The notes under the pieces were generated by a model. The model had not been told where the DNA came from. It worked only from the letters and a program-made list of their open reading frames with translations, and did not search any database. Made by a program: the position numbers and the translations under genes. 64,000 nucleotides of DNA from Punctularia strigosozonata HHB-11173 SS5. Lineage: Eukaryota > Basidiomycota > Agaricomycetes > Corticiales > Punctulariaceae. The stretch's first letter is position 1, and every line of letters begins with the position of its first letter. Of the stretch, positions 9,072 through 24,118 are shown piece after piece. Location: the NCBI RefSeq assembly GCF_000264995.1, contig NW_006767451.1:1-64000 (forward strand), given 5' to 3'.

Positions 9072-11394
9072 TCAGTTGCAATGCACAGCGGTCGTCCTCG
9101 ACGTTGTGAGCGGCTCACCGATGGTCTCGTCGTCGTCGGCGTCATGAATATCAAGCGCATATTCATAAGGACTTCGTTCGCCCATACCATTCATCGCCAA
9201 CGTCCTCAAGAAGGGATCTCTGGGAGTATGCAGTACGCTATTTGAAAAGCGGGCGAAGCTGCCCATGCTTGTCAATACCATGCCAGCCCCGTGCAATAAG
9301 CGGTGACTTACTCTTCCATCGCGACGACGCCTTGTGGCTGGACTACGTCTTCGATTGACCACGTTTCTATATTCAAAAAACTGTAGAGGTTTCTCGGCTT
9401 CGCTTGCAAACGCCTTCTCCCCGTAGTCGCATACTTTGTCTTGCCACGCAGCTCGGCAACCGAATTCGTCCTTGGATTCACCGTCGCAGTGATCGGCAAG
9501 CTCGTTGTGCCTGTCCTTTGACACCTCAGTACCACGTCGTTGAACACCACCAACCACACGTCCTTATTTCCCCTCACCGGGCTGAATCCACCGCCTTGCA
9601 GGACATTCTTAAACGACTTCTTTCCCTTGATCTTCCCGTTCGAGACCGGCCACGACGAGAAAGTAGGGGCCGCCCCGGTGCCCAAGATCTGGCGCTCCTC
9701 GACAAGCAATCGGCTCGGCTTCGGCAGCGCGAGCTCCTTCACCTTTTCGACTCCCTCGATCCGCGCCCACACGTCGTGCGTCTTGTCCTGCTCCTCCTTC
9801 TGGACCTTCTCGTCCTCTATGCTCCGCACGATCGCCTCCACTTCGGCCACCATTTGCAGCGTTCTCTCGTACTCGAACGTGGACGGGTCCGTATGGAAGA
9901 GCAGATTCTGGAATAGGTGAGGGTAATCGAACAGCCGCTGGAACGGCTTGGACAGGGAAATCGCGAGCCCGGTCTCTCCCTTAGCTGCCGCGGTGAGCTC
10001 AAGCTCCTGCAGCAGGCCGCACATGCGCAGCCACTCATCCGTGTTCTGCTTATGAGACTTTTTGGAGGCGGCCGCAGTGAAAAGCGCGTCGTCGACCTGT
10101 TCGAGGGCGCGCTCCAGGTGCAAAACATACGTCGCGTACCTGTGCAATACATGCAACTACCGCAAAAAATCAGGTATGAGCATCCTAGCGTTTGCGATTG
10201 GGACTCAGAGTCGACGCATACTCACATGTGCATCGAACACGTCCGCCAACGATCGCACGAGCGGATATTGATCTTCATACCGCGCCCTCAAGCTCTTGCT
10301 CAAAATCTCGTGTCCATCATAAATCGCAGCCTCGATCACCTCAAGGCACTTCCGCAGGTCTTCCGGCAGCTGCCCGGGCGGCAAGTCCGCCACCTCAGGC
10401 AGTCCCCTCGCGTTGCTTCGCTTGAACTTGCGAAACACCTTCGACGCCGACGTATTCGTCGTGCTCGCGGATATGTTGCGCTCTAGTGGCGGTGGGGGCG
10501 GCGAGGCGGGCTCGTCGACAAACGACCGCCGGCCGAGTGATTGCGTCGACCCGCGCAGGTCGTACGCGCAGGCTGGTGGGGGCAGCGAGTGATGCGAGCG
10601 CAAGGGAAAGGGCGACGCGTCCCTGCTGCCGCGGGTTGAGGTCGACGACCGAGTTGCGGTTGTCCCATGCGACGAGCGTGGATGATTGAGTTTGCCGATT
10701 TGTGCCCCTGCCCCGGACCCGACACCAGATGGTGTGCTTGCCGCGCTCCGAATGCGACCGACGATGTAGGAGTACGGCTTGCCCATACGGTCCGCGCTCT
10801 CGTCTTCTACGTCTGAACCGAGGCTCTCGCCATCGACTTTGGCCAGCGTCCGGTGACTGTTGCTGTTACGGAGGGCCCTGCCGTCGGTGTCGTCTCGCTG
10901 GCCGGAAGTACCAGACCATCGAGACGAGATGCAGCGCGAAACGATGGGAATGTGGTCAATCGAATCACGGGGAGAATCGACGCGCGCTTGGGTGGGGTGG
11001 AATCGGGGCATAACGATGTAGTCGCCGTGTTCGGTCTGCTGAGCGCCGGGCAAACCGAGAGGAGAAAGCGGAGAGGAGGCGAAGTGGGGATGCAGGAGCG
11101 GGTCTATAAAGGAATCTTTCAGCTTTTCAAGCTCGAGCACATATCTGTCGCATCATGGCAGCACATCAGATTGTGAATTCGGCTTGCAAAGAGAAGAACG
11201 CTGAAGCAGACATACCGTTCTTCGCTCGCTACGATCTCCCAGAGCAACTCTTGCCGTGTCCGTTCGCGCGGGTTTAGGTTACTTACAAGGTCCTCCCTCA
11301 CGCCTTCACACCAGGTACTCGCAGGCAAGACCCAATCCGAGCTGTCCGTCGTCTGCGAACAGGGACTGCCTGACCGGACTGAAGCTCTGTCCAT
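9072..11394 (-). CDS. Rho guanine-nucleotide exchange factor (DH-PH)
   Basis: Dbl-family RhoGEF, 702 aa. Exons (minus): 11394-11216, 11144-10226, 10156-9312, 9237-9072, summing to 703 codons. The DH domain starts with RQELLWEIVASEERYV, continues with KLKDSFIDPLLHPH, then is broken by ~215 residues rich in Ser, Pro and Gly (about residues 80-295). It resumes with LEVIEAAIYDGHEILSKSL, LADVFDAH and HVLHRYATYVLHLERALEQ. A PH domain follows, recognisable by KDVWLVVFNDVVLRC and LYSFLNIETW. The product should load GTP on a Rho/Rac/Cdc42-type GTPase at the membrane and so affect polarity. In-frame stops upstream of ATG 11394 support the start. The acceptor of the last intron has two candidates giving the same frame. 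The stop lies 146 bp upstream of the kinase gene's start. Confidence 0.85.
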
Positions 11395-11788
11395 GTTGGG
11401 AAGGGGGATAGTCGGGGGGAACGCTAGGTGTACGGTGCTTGGGGAGGCTTTGGAGCGACGCCTCGGCCAAGTTCAAGGTGTACGAGGAAGTGCGTACCCG
11501 GGTCGAAACAGCGTTACAGCGCGAAGCTGTTGACGGGAACATCGTCAAGTCACACGAACAACTGCCATCGCGGTCCAGGTGACGGTCATCGCATAGCAGC
11601 ATAAGTTGATAGTAGAAATCCTGAGATGTTTTAGCGAGAAGGCAGTGAATTATCAAGAGAGGTGAAGACCAGGTCGCCGGGCAATCGCCGTACACTGCCA
11701 TTTTGGCCTCACGTGGAAGCCAGCTGAACGCGACGGGGTACATCCGTTGTCCAGCTGAATCACAGAGTTACTAGCCAATCCCCTCAGT
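11395..11788. other. Upstream region of the RhoGEF gene
   Basis: Frames on the minus strand are open in patches but have stops in the RhoGEF frame and carry no known motif. It probably holds the RhoGEF promoter and leader. Confidence 0.4.
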
Positions 11789-12289
11789 GTGGCGCCATTA
11801 CAATTGATGTCCTGCCTCGTAACTGAAGGAATCGAGTTAGGCATGCATTATCAGGGTTTTGTTATTCCGACTCCCCCGAAGGAGGGAGTTGGTTTTTGCG
11901 CATGGGCCTCGTCACAGTGACAGGGATGTGACCCCAGCCAAAACGTGACAAAAGCGTGATAAAGCGTGATTATCCGCGAATATCGGACGGACGAGCGCTA
12001 GTTTTAGATGGGACGCAGCAGCGTGACATAGTAGGTGTGGGATCGCTTACATCATGTGATAGTATCAGTTCCGAATGTTATCCGTCGGTTTGCCGAGTTG
12101 CCGAAGTTAGCGCTGACTTGATAACAATCAGTTACGTAATCGTATGGTCTACTGCGCTTTGGTTTCTCTGCGTAATGACAATTGCCGCATTTGGGTGGAT
12201 TTTTGGGCGCTTATACGATAAGATAAGATAATAACTCCATACACACTGGCCGATCGATCGCCGATCGATCGTTATCCGGCCCGATCAAC
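11789..12289 (+). repeat. Duplicated 500 bp segment, copy 1
   Basis: 501 bp, identical to copy 2 apart from two single-base length differences in homopolymers (a C run and a T-G run). It runs from GTGGCGCCA to CCCGATCAAC and stops exactly at the N gap. It holds no recognisable gene; the 91-codon open frame near 11956 has no known motif. Confidence 0.95.
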
Positions 12290-12431
12290 NNNNNNNNNNN
12301 NNNNNNNNNNNNNNNNNNNNNNNNNNNNNNNNNNNNNNNNNNNNNNNNNNNNNNNNNNNNNNNNNNNNNNNNNNNNNNNNNNNNNNNNNNNNNNNNNNNN
12401 NNNNNNNNNNNNNNNNNNNNNNNNNNNNNNN
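12290..12431. other. Assembly gap (142 N)
   Basis: Run of 142 N lying between two nearly identical 500 bp segments. Confidence 0.99.
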
Positions 12432-12930
12432 GTGGCGCCATTACAATTGATGTCCTGCCTCGTAACTGAAGGAATCGAGTTAGGCATGCATTATCAGGGT
12501 TTTGTTATTCCGACTCCCCGAAGGAGGGAGTGGTTTTTGCGCATGGGCCTCGTCACAGTGACAGGGATGTGACCCCAGCCAAAACGTGACAAAAGCGTGA
12601 TAAAGCGTGATTATCCGCGAATATCGGACGGACGAGCGCTAGTTTTAGATGGGACGCAGCAGCGTGACATAGTAGGTGTGGGATCGCTTACATCATGTGA
12701 TAGTATCAGTTCCGAATGTTATCCGTCGGTTTGCCGAGTTGCCGAAGTTAGCGCTGACTTGATAACAATCAGTTACGTAATCGTATGGTCTACTGCGCTT
12801 TGGTTTCTCTGCGTAATGACAATTGCCGCATTTGGGTGGATTTTTGGGCGCTTATACGATAAGATAAGATAATAACTCCATACACACTGGCCGATCGATC
12901 GCCGATCGATCGTTATCCGGCCCGATCAAC
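12432..12930 (+). repeat. Duplicated 500 bp segment, copy 2
   Basis: 499 bp copy that begins at the first base after the N gap and continues into unique sequence. Near-identity and placement at both gap edges suggest that two contig ends overlap and were not merged. Confidence 0.95.
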
Positions 12931-13128
12931 CGCTTTCCCATGACCCCCCCCCCCGGGGGAGTCGGAATGCGGCGCTTGGCGCCACTTTACTCACGTAGGC
13001 GTTCGCGACAAGGCTTCGAACGTCTCGAGCCCTAACCCCAAATTGAGGTAACTCGGTTGATGTAAGCGACCCGCGTTTTCCTTTCGATTTTGCTTCTACT
13101 CTTCGGTCGATACCTTACTCTTGCCGCC

Positions 13129-15944
<2,816 letters not shown>

Positions 15945-16737
15945 TTGTGGGTTACGGTGCTGGTACTTCATTGGCCCGTTCTTCTTTCGGTAGAAGTGGT
16001 TGTATGAATATGAATTTCTTGGTGTGCTACTGTTGTACTCCATTTAGCTCGTTCGTGTGGCAGGAGTGGGATCACTAGCGTCGTATCGTGGCACTTTACC
16101 GCCGACATTGGACCTAGTGATATGACGATCTGACATCGTTTGTGATCCGATCCGGCTTGTATTCATTCGACGCAAACTTCTATCCTTTCTTTAGTTTTAC
16201 TTCTATCTCTTGTGCATGTCGCAACGTTAACTTTCCCCTGACTACCTAGAAGTCCTCAATTCAGCCTCCCACGCATGCGCGACTTGCCTTCCCCGCAACC
16301 CTTGAATCCGTGCTCTCGGACCGACGCTCTCGATGGCATCCGCACTCCGACAGCCCGGAAAGGAGAGCCTGCGGCATTCCGTGGTCTCATTTCTACACAG
16401 TGGCAAACATGTTTCCTCCGCTGCTTGATCAGCTGCTCTTCAGAGACTGAGGCACAGCAGACAAGTCTCGTCCCAGCCGCGACACCTTCAATACATTTGC
16501 TGTCACCTCCGAAAGCATCCTATGAGACATGAAGATCGCGTATACGATGAGGCTATATCATGTATGTTCTCTACCGGATTACAGCGTGTCAACCTTGGAC
16601 ACGCCCGCTCGAACGCGGTCATCGTATAGAGCCGTATAACACAAACGCAGTAGGTTAGGCTGCCCTTAAATACACGCTCAGGGTAGGCGGGCTTCAACAG
16701 CCTCGTCGAACGATACCGTACACTGTCGCTGGCTATC
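15945..16737. other. Intergenic region, nothing recognised
   Basis: About 790 bp between Prp43 and the O-methyltransferase. Short open frames with no family resemblance; contains the methyltransferase promoter. Confidence 0.5.
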
Positions 16738-18663
16738 ATGGCGACCAAATCGTCCGATATCACCATGCTCGCTGAGATCATCAGCCAGAACGTAACCGTC
16801 ATCCAGAGCATATCTGACCAGCTCAAGACGCCTCATCCTACGCTCGATGACACATATGACTCTGGCAGCAAAGCCGAACAACTCACTCTCCACCCCGAGG
16901 TCCTCAGCTCTGCTTTCCTGGCTATATCTGCCGCATCTCAGCTCATTGCGACGCTTAAGCTTCCGGGGCTTTCGTTGCTCGATAGAGCCAACTGCGTAAG
17001 CCGGTCGGACATAATCACATGCTATCAAAATTCTAACATACTACTAGTTTCACATACCATCGGCATTTAGGATCTGCCTCGAATCTGCCGTCGCGGAGAT
17101 ACTGCGGGAAGGTGATCCGGACGGCGTAGATGTCGCAGAGATAGCGTCAAAGTCTGGCATAGATGCTGGTCCTTTAGGTGGGTGAAAGCCGTGTGCATTA
17201 ACTAGATACGATAGCGCCCCCGAGATAAACATGCTTGCTAACATTCGGGATTGTTATGTCAACAGAAAGAGCTCTCCGACTCCTAGCAACTCATTACATA
17301 TTCAAGGAGGTGCGTGTGTCTTACTAGACGTGTGAAGACACCACTGCACTGATAATTGTAGACGCGTCCTAACGTGTTTGCCAACAATCGCCTTTCCTCC
17401 ATGTTGGATTCTGGGAGGAGCAGCGCCACGGTTCTTGCTCTGGGACAGTATGCATAAACCCACCTCATAAGCATGATGTACCACTCATATCATTGCGCAG
17501 GAGACGCGATAAGCCAATTGTTAATGGCATTACCAATATTCAAGGCGAGAAATATGTCGGAACAGACGGTATCACAGCTCTCCTTGAGCAGAAGTAAGTA
17601 CCCAAACAGGTCGCACATCAATACGGCTTCTCATCGACTACCTTGAGCACAGCGCAGATGAAGTGTATAAGGCGTCTGCATACATCCCAGACACTGTGCT
17701 ATCCAACGACTGGTCCAAAACTCCCTTCCAGCGAGCGTTCAATTTGGAGAAATCTATTTGGGATTTTTACGAAGAATATCCAGCGCATCTCCAAAGGATT
17801 CAGATTGCCATGGAAGGCTTTGTCGGTGTACGACCTCAGTTGAAGTTGCTCAAAGGTACGTGACCTTAATTTATAATATTATTGCTCGTTGTTCAACCCA
17901 CTGTGTGTTAGGATTCGATTGGGCTCAACTACGTGCCGGCTCACTGCTAGTCGATGTCGGTGGAGGTAATGGCTCCGAGTCGTATGAGATTGCGAAGAAG
18001 GCGCCACACCTCAAGATTATCATCGAGGACCGCGAAGAGACAGTCAAGCAGGTCACTGGTCCGGTGAGTGGAGTTGTGACACGGTTCAGCCAATACTAAC
18101 ATATTGAGGCTATAGACGTGGCAAGCACACGCGGAGAAGAAATCATTGCTGGACTCCGGTCGCGTTAGCCTTCTAGGTATTTGTTCTGCGCGAACAACGT
18201 CATGTCGGGCATGACGCTTATATTCTGCCTTCTAGGTCAGGACTTTTTCGATGCGCAACCTGACGACCTTGGAAAGGTCGCGATGTTCTTTATGCGTTTT
18301 ATAACACACGATTGGCCCACATCGGATTGCGTCAGAATCCTCAGACGCTTGCACGCCGCAGCTGCCCCCGACACCCTACTCCTGATTAACGATCAAGTCG
18401 TTCCGTACGCGTGCCCCACGCCGCCGTCTTTGATCTACCCAGGCTCGTGGACACCTGACGTGCCGTCCCCTTTGCTGGCTAATCTGGGAGAAGCGAGTGC
18501 GGAGGTGTACTTCATCGACTTTGCCATGACGGCGCTGTTTAACGGTCAGGAGAGAACCCTGGGAGAGTTCAAAGAGATGGCGGAGCAGGCCGGATGGAAG
18601 ATCGAGAAGGTGTACCAGACGGTGGGGAGTCGCATTAGCCAGGTCGTTTGCTCCAAGATTTAG
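16738..18663 (+). CDS. O-methyltransferase, COMT type
   Basis: SAM-dependent O-methyltransferase of the plant-COMT/fungal secondary-metabolite type. An N-terminal dimerisation part (DITMLAEIISQNVTVIQSIS) is followed across introns by FHIPSAFRICLESAVAEIL and ALRLLATHYIF. The SAM-binding motif is LLVDVGGGNGSESYEIA, with the acidic ribose-binding patch IIIEDREE. The catalytic His lies in RFITHDWPTSDCVRILR, and the C-terminus has TLGEFKEMAEQAGWKIEKV. About eight introns near 50-60 bp; the first (from 16999) has a CTAAC branch-like site. It stands alone, with no polyketide synthase or other pathway gene next to it, so substrate cannot be assigned. Confidence 0.85.
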
Positions 18664-19287
18664 TAAGTTACTTGGTTCATAAGTTTTGTACAACACCTGG
18701 TTTCTGTGAATATTACTCGAAGTTTTATTCTGTCTATTACGTTTTGTAGCAATGATTGTAGCTCAGTATACTTTACCTGGTATCTCTCCGGACTGAAATC
18801 TGTACAACCGTGGCGGTGCTGAAATACGGCTGTGTAAATGCGCATCACGTGCTCATTCCACTTTGGTTTTAATTTAACTTATTGATCACTAACTCTACAG
18901 TGAGCTTTGCAATTAGACATATTTTATGTTAGAAGCCTATGTTACTTTTACGCCTTGAAACGAGGCTTGAAATGCGACTTGGCAGGAATATAACATATTG
19001 TTCTCACGCTAATATTACACATCAGTTACCGCTCTAACATGAACCCGTCCAGCGTTGCTTGATGAAGCAACGGATTCTGAACCAGTGGAGGCTGGAAATG
19101 CTGAATTATCAATGTCACCGTGGTGCAAGCGAAGGTGGGCGCGCGGGGCACCCGCCGCTTTTCTAGTACTTAACATGGAATGCAGAAAATGTTTGCAGGG
19201 AAAAATTGCTTTCTATGGTTATCTTTGCCCGAAAAGACGCGTCGTGTTAGCCGCGTCGCGTTCTTTCTTCCTTGCACCTCCTTCATA
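18664..19287. other. AT-rich intergenic region
   Basis: About 620 bp, visibly richer in A/T than its surroundings. No gene recognised; it holds the methyltransferase 3' end and the MAU2 promoter. Confidence 0.5.
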
Positions 19288-22200
19288 ATGGCCCACGATA
19301 CCAATCCACGCCCTCACAAGCGCCAGCGCCTCCAGAGCGCATCGCAAATCGCGCTCTTGTCGCCGGTCTCGTCCTCGCAGCCGTTGTCGTCGCCTCTGAC
19401 ATCCCTGCCACCCTCGTCGCCGATCCGCGACGCGTCCAACGCGTCTCGCCTGCTCGCTTCGCATCCGCAGCAGCAGCCACACCCACCTCTTGGTTCCAAG
19501 GTCGCAGGAAATTGCAAACAGCTCGAACAAACCACCGCGGAGTTGAATCGTCTTCCTGCCCCCGCTCTACTCCTTTCACTGCCGAAACTTCTCGCCGTAC
19601 CGCCCAATCACCCGCTACACGCCCGCTCATTGCATCTCTCTCTGGTCTCATTTCGGAAATGTCTCATGGTACCTGGATTGAATCCGGAGGAAGAATGCAG
19701 AGCATGGACTGGTTTGGTGGAGGTCGGTATGAGCATCATTGAAGGTGGCTGGCCAGAGAAGGAAGAAGAGGATTGGGCACATGGAGTGGAGGCAGAGGTG
19801 AGACTCCGGATACGCCTCGATCTATTCACGGTCATAGTACTCACGAGACTCCGTAATGTAGGTGGATAAAGCGATCTCCAAAGGGGTGCGCGACATTTTA
19901 TACGCATATATGCGCATATTGACACTTGCTTGGCGTATTAGCTTATGCTCTCACAAAAGGTACCGTAACCTAGGCCATCTTCCGCGTGGTAGCGAGGCTC
20001 ATCTTATCTGTTGTAGCATCCATCCCTGCAAGTCTACAGATCTCTCCTCTCCATCCACCAAGCCACCCTCGCACATTGGCAACGCAAACAGAAGTTCTCC
20101 CGCAACGTGATGAAGCGTTTACTATCGTCATTTTCATCATCTTCCACATACCCCAATCCGCACGGCGTTGTGGTTGCAGACGCGAGCTGGTCGCTGCGAG
20201 ATCCGCCGCATATAGTCTATACCGCATACCTCACCGCCATCGAGCATCTAGTGTCGACGATCACCGATACCTCCTCTTCGGCCTCGTCACCGCAATTGAG
20301 CCCGAGAAAGCAAGAACGACTGGAGCCCTTCTCGCCTGCGAAGTTCCGACCAACGGGTTCTTCGCGACGGATGGATCTCAACGTCCAGACTGCGTTAGAT
20401 TACCTGGAGAAGATGAACGGAATGGCACAACAGGCCGGACATGACCGGATAAAGCAACTCGTGGCGGTAATTGCTTGTTCTGTTCTGCGCTCGTTCAACG
20501 TCCCCCCATCTCTAACCTTGCCACGCTAGGTTCTCAAGCTCCGCACACTGCTGTCAGCGGGACTATATGATCTCCTCGCCGGACCTAACGGGGTCCTTGC
20601 GGATGCGGAACGAGCGTTTGCCATATCCTACAACGTTTCAGAGGAGAAGAAGTCAAGGGCCGATCCGGTGAAGGCGGATGCTTCGTTCACTTCTGATAAT
20701 CTTCCGGAAATGCAAACGTTCGCGGATGCTACGGAGACGGCACTGGCGTTACATGTCCTCATCATGGGGGTCGTGTATTATACACAAGTCGGAGAAGGTA
20801 CGTCCCGGGTTAAGGTGTGGCTTAGGAATGCCGACGGACGTCTAGGCAGCTGCTCAGGCCAGCCCGCGGTCTAAACATCTACACGCGTTGATGGATGCCG
20901 GTGCCTTGGAAGGTTTCAAAGACAGCTCAATCACGGTGAGTCCGTATTGGCCGCATTCTGCATTCTGCGTTTTCTGACCATTCGCCTGGGAGCAGATACC
21001 ACTTGATCCATGCCCTCCGTTGAGTTTGCGCTTGACGCACCCGCGAATATTATGGCATTTGGTGTATTTGCTTGGCGCCACCTCTAAGGTACTTCAGTAC
21101 CCGCTCTACTACAGGATGCGCCCGATGATAACGCATCGCTATAGCGGGACACAGTTGGTCGTAAGCCGCGGCGAAAAGTCTGGGCCGAACAAGGTCTCGC
21201 TCAGTTCGATAAGGCCGACAAGGAGACAGGGGCGCCGCCGGCCTTGTGTGAGTTTTTTAATACTTGGGTAGGTTTGCAGGAGCTCAGTGGGGTTTCGTTC
21301 AGTTCCGACGTGGGCGAGTGCAGGAGACGTCTCCGAGCTGGAGCAGCGTTTGGCTCGGATAAAGGCGGATCTAATGTGCGAGTTAGTGACGGTATCCATA
21401 ATGCGCAGTGAATGGGACAAAGCCAAGCAGGTATTTACGAGACAGTCGTCCCTATCGACGTAGACGCTTACGGTTGTACTCTTGTGCTTCAGACGCTCGA
21501 CTCTCTCATCGCGCATGCGCGCACAAGCCTCATATGGGATTCATACTCATGCCGGATAGCATTGCACTATGCCCATCTCGCGCACGCTCTTGGTCGCTCT
21601 TCGCGTGCGCGAGAGCTCTATAAGGTGGCTGCGTTCATATCGGACGAGAATGTGAGGGAATACGGTGGAAGAGGCGAAGGATTGGTAGTGAGGGCCGCTG
21701 CCAAAGCCGGCCACGTACTACTGGCGATCGGGCGAAGGTGCGAGAGATCAAGTCGTGGAGACGAAGGAGCTAGAGTCGCGGTTGGGAAGGCATCAGAGAG
21801 CGAGGATGAGGATGAGGACGAAGGCTTCGATCCCAAGGAGGTGATTACGGAGTGCCGTGCGGCCGGGGGTATGCTCGACGCAATCGCTCACATAGTGGAG
21901 GCTGGCGTGGCGACTGAGATCATCTCCGCGAAGTACGTCGCCTGATACCTTTCCTATAATTGTTCTCATCGCATCTACGGGGTTAGACAACACTTGAAGC
22001 GCTCGTTGGACGTGGCCGCAGCTGCGCAGGATAACTACCTTCGAGCCCTGGTCCTGGCCCTTATAGTGGCACATTATACGCACACGGCCGAGGAGCACGC
22101 GTGGCAGATGCTGAATACCTGTGAGATGCTCGCTGCTGGCCTTGGGGCACCGCCCAAGGCCTCGTCCTCGACGGAAGGAGGAAATGTTGTTCTCGGCCTG

Positions 22201-22388
22201 TGGATCGCGGAACGGATGCTGGGTATGCTATAGCTTGTGCATTGGAGGGATCGTTGCTGACGCCATCCGTAGAGATACTCAGAAGAAATGAAGAGGGCCA
22301 GGGTGTTGCTAAACTTGTTGCGAAGCAGGAGATGCTACGTCACGGCTTGAAGAGGCTCATTCAGCACGGGAACTCGATGGCAATGTGA
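19288..22388 (+). CDS. mau2: Cohesin loading factor MAU2/SCC4
   Basis: Scc4/Mau2 homologue: a helical TPR-like protein that with Scc2/NIPBL loads cohesin on chromatin. The N-terminus is Ser/Pro-rich and disordered. Family-like segments include GLMLSQKHPSLQVYRSLLSIH, LAHWQRKQKFSRNV, ALDYLEKMNGMAQQAGHDR, YYTQVGE, HARTSLIWDSYSCRIALHYA and, near the end, AAQDNYLRALVLALI, MLNTCEMLAAGLGAP and LGLWIAERML. About a dozen short introns, several exons being only 18-30 nt (around 19864-19887 and 19944-19961), which makes the model sensitive to splice-site choice. An acidic Glu/Asp stretch near 21795-21835 looks like a disordered loop. Identification rests on the C-terminal repeat motifs and overall size. 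Confidence 0.75.
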
Positions 22389-23351
22389 CGCCGACTCCGA
22401 ATCTTCGCGTTTACGGGAGCAGAAGGTCACTGCCTCGATTTCCCCCAGGCAACGCCTAGTGCCAGCCAGATGGATATTGCTGACGATGCTGTTGCGTCGC
22501 CGTTTATGGAAACGTTTGCTGTTATTCATCATCCGCAATACCTGCGACATGGCAGGAGTATATCGTAGTTACGACGAGCATATTAGGTGGATCGGCCTGT
22601 CGGCCACGCGCCAAGCCGTGAACATTCGGGGTATGTGGGCCGTTCCTGTTGGGGGACCTGTGCTAGCGATCCACCACCATCGCCACCACCTCTCTCGGGT
22701 CGTCCTGTAATTCCACATGTGATGCACGACGGCCCACGATCGATTGTTACAAGAATCTATCCGGTAATTCAGTGGTTCGACAAATCACATTCGGCGTCCG
22801 AAACGCAGGTCTGGCGGTGGCCGTAGGCGGTGTACAGGGTTCGCACGGGCTTTTACTAAGAACGCCTTGACGCTCGCTCTACGCTTCGGCTACTATCCAT
22901 TCGCCATCTTTATACATTCACTTTCTGTGCAACATACTCTCCTCGGTGCGCACCCGGACGTTGCGCAGTATGGAATACGTGGCGGCAAGTTGACTGTCCT
23001 TCCGGCACATCCTGTGCAATATTCAATGATCCGGCTGTGGTGTGCTTTCGGTGTTGATATCTGGCTGTTCAGCTACGCAATGGTCTGCCTTCTCTCCATC
23101 GCGACGTTGCCAACCGGTCTGGCCGCGATCTATTCATTATGGGCTGGCGTAGATGCCTACCAGAGTGCTGCGGATTGTTGTCGCTTCACGCGTTTTGGCA
23201 GGCGGATACAGTATAAGAGGGCATGTCGCAGCTCTCCGATTCTTTACCCCGGTCGGTCCCCATCATCTCGTACAGTCACTTTCCTTTGCTTTGTAGGCCA
23301 GGCGCCGTTGTCTATCATATCCCTAAACATCCCATCCCTCTCGAAAACAAC
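22389..23351. other. Intergenic region, nothing recognised
   Basis: About 960 bp. A long open frame on the plus strand (22867-23463) overlaps the next gene in another frame and has no known motif. A TATA-like element (cagtataaga) near 23208 could serve the secreted protein gene. Confidence 0.4.
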
Positions 23352-23907
23352 ATGTTCGTTCGTGCATCGGTGTTCACTCTTGCGGCCTTGGTTGTCTATG
23401 CGCTTGCCGCCCCTACGCGCCGAACCAACACCGGAGACGGTGGGTTACACCCGAAATCGATAGGGGCCTTGTAACCGAGTAGCTTTAGTCACGTTCTTTG
23501 AGCCTGGTCTGGGCGCATGCGGTCAAACCAATAGCGCATCCGATTCGATCGTCGCCATTTCGTCGACGTTGTTCCAGTACGTTTTGCTCTTACCGGCGCT
23601 GAACTTGTCGGCCAATTATTTCTGTTGCCTATCACAGAAGCTTGCAAGGCGCCACTGCGAACCCAAACGCTAACCCCGTGTGTGGGAAGACCATCACGGC
23701 GAACTGTGCGTGATATGGGTGTATCTACTCTCATTTAGTTGTATTGATTCATGAATTCTAGTCCAAGGGAAGACTGCCACTGTGACCATCGTGGACGCTT
23801 GCCCCGGTTGCGCGCAGTTCGACCTTGATTTCTCGCCGGCGGCGTTCAGTCAGCTCGCAGACCCCAGCGTAGGCAGGTTGACTGGCGTCACATGGGACTT
23901 CGACTAG
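23352..23907 (+). CDS. Secreted expansin-like / RlpA-type double-psi beta-barrel protein
   Basis: Small secreted protein of 129 aa. Exons 23352-23439, 23489-23576, 23638-23705 and 23762-23907 total 130 codons. Signal peptide MFVRASVFTLAALVVYALAA is followed by the barrel signature VTFFEPGLGACGQTNS, DSIVAISSTLFQ, VCGKTIT, then TVTIVDACPGC and FDLDFSPAAFSQLA. Cysteines pair as in barwin/RlpA-like folds. There is no carbohydrate-binding domain, so it is a single-domain loosenin/expansin-like protein. It probably acts outside the cell on polysaccharides, but these small proteins often lack measurable hydrolase activity. Confidence 0.85.
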
Positions 23908-24118
23908 TGGGTTTGCGGGGCGACGCTGGCAAGTGTTGTCTCATGACGTTGTCCCAGCGGGGATGTTGGACGAGGATACTATATCGGTGATATTGATGGC
24001 AGTGCATACTGAGCAATGAAAGTTGTCTTGCCGATGCGCATATCTGGACAACATCGAGTCATATCTCGAAACACTCATTTCGGTCAAGAAAAGAAGCTGA
24101 GGGGCGCCCTAGAACACT

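Larger units (their letters stand above)
11789..12985. mobile_element. Possible non-autonomous DNA element with inverted ends, interrupted by a gap
   Basis: The region opens with GTGGCGCCA and closes with TGGCGCCAC. Inside the ends, a 15 nt sequence ATTCCGACTCCCCCG (11864-11878) is perfectly inverted at 12954-12968. No transposase is present and no clear target-site duplication flanks it. Because TGGCGCCA is itself palindromic, the terminal match is weak evidence alone; the subterminal 15 nt match is stronger. The inside contains a near-identical ~500 bp duplication and a run of N, so true length is probably ~555 bp if the duplication is false. Confidence 0.4.

Noticed and set aside
11956-12231. 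Two identical 91-codon ORFs (again at 12597-12872)
   Set aside because: They lie in the duplicated segment next to the gap, have no recognisable domain, and identity reflects the contig overlap rather than selection.
22867-23463. 198-aa hydrophobic ORF
   Set aside because: Overlaps the start of the secreted barrel protein in another frame; no family match.
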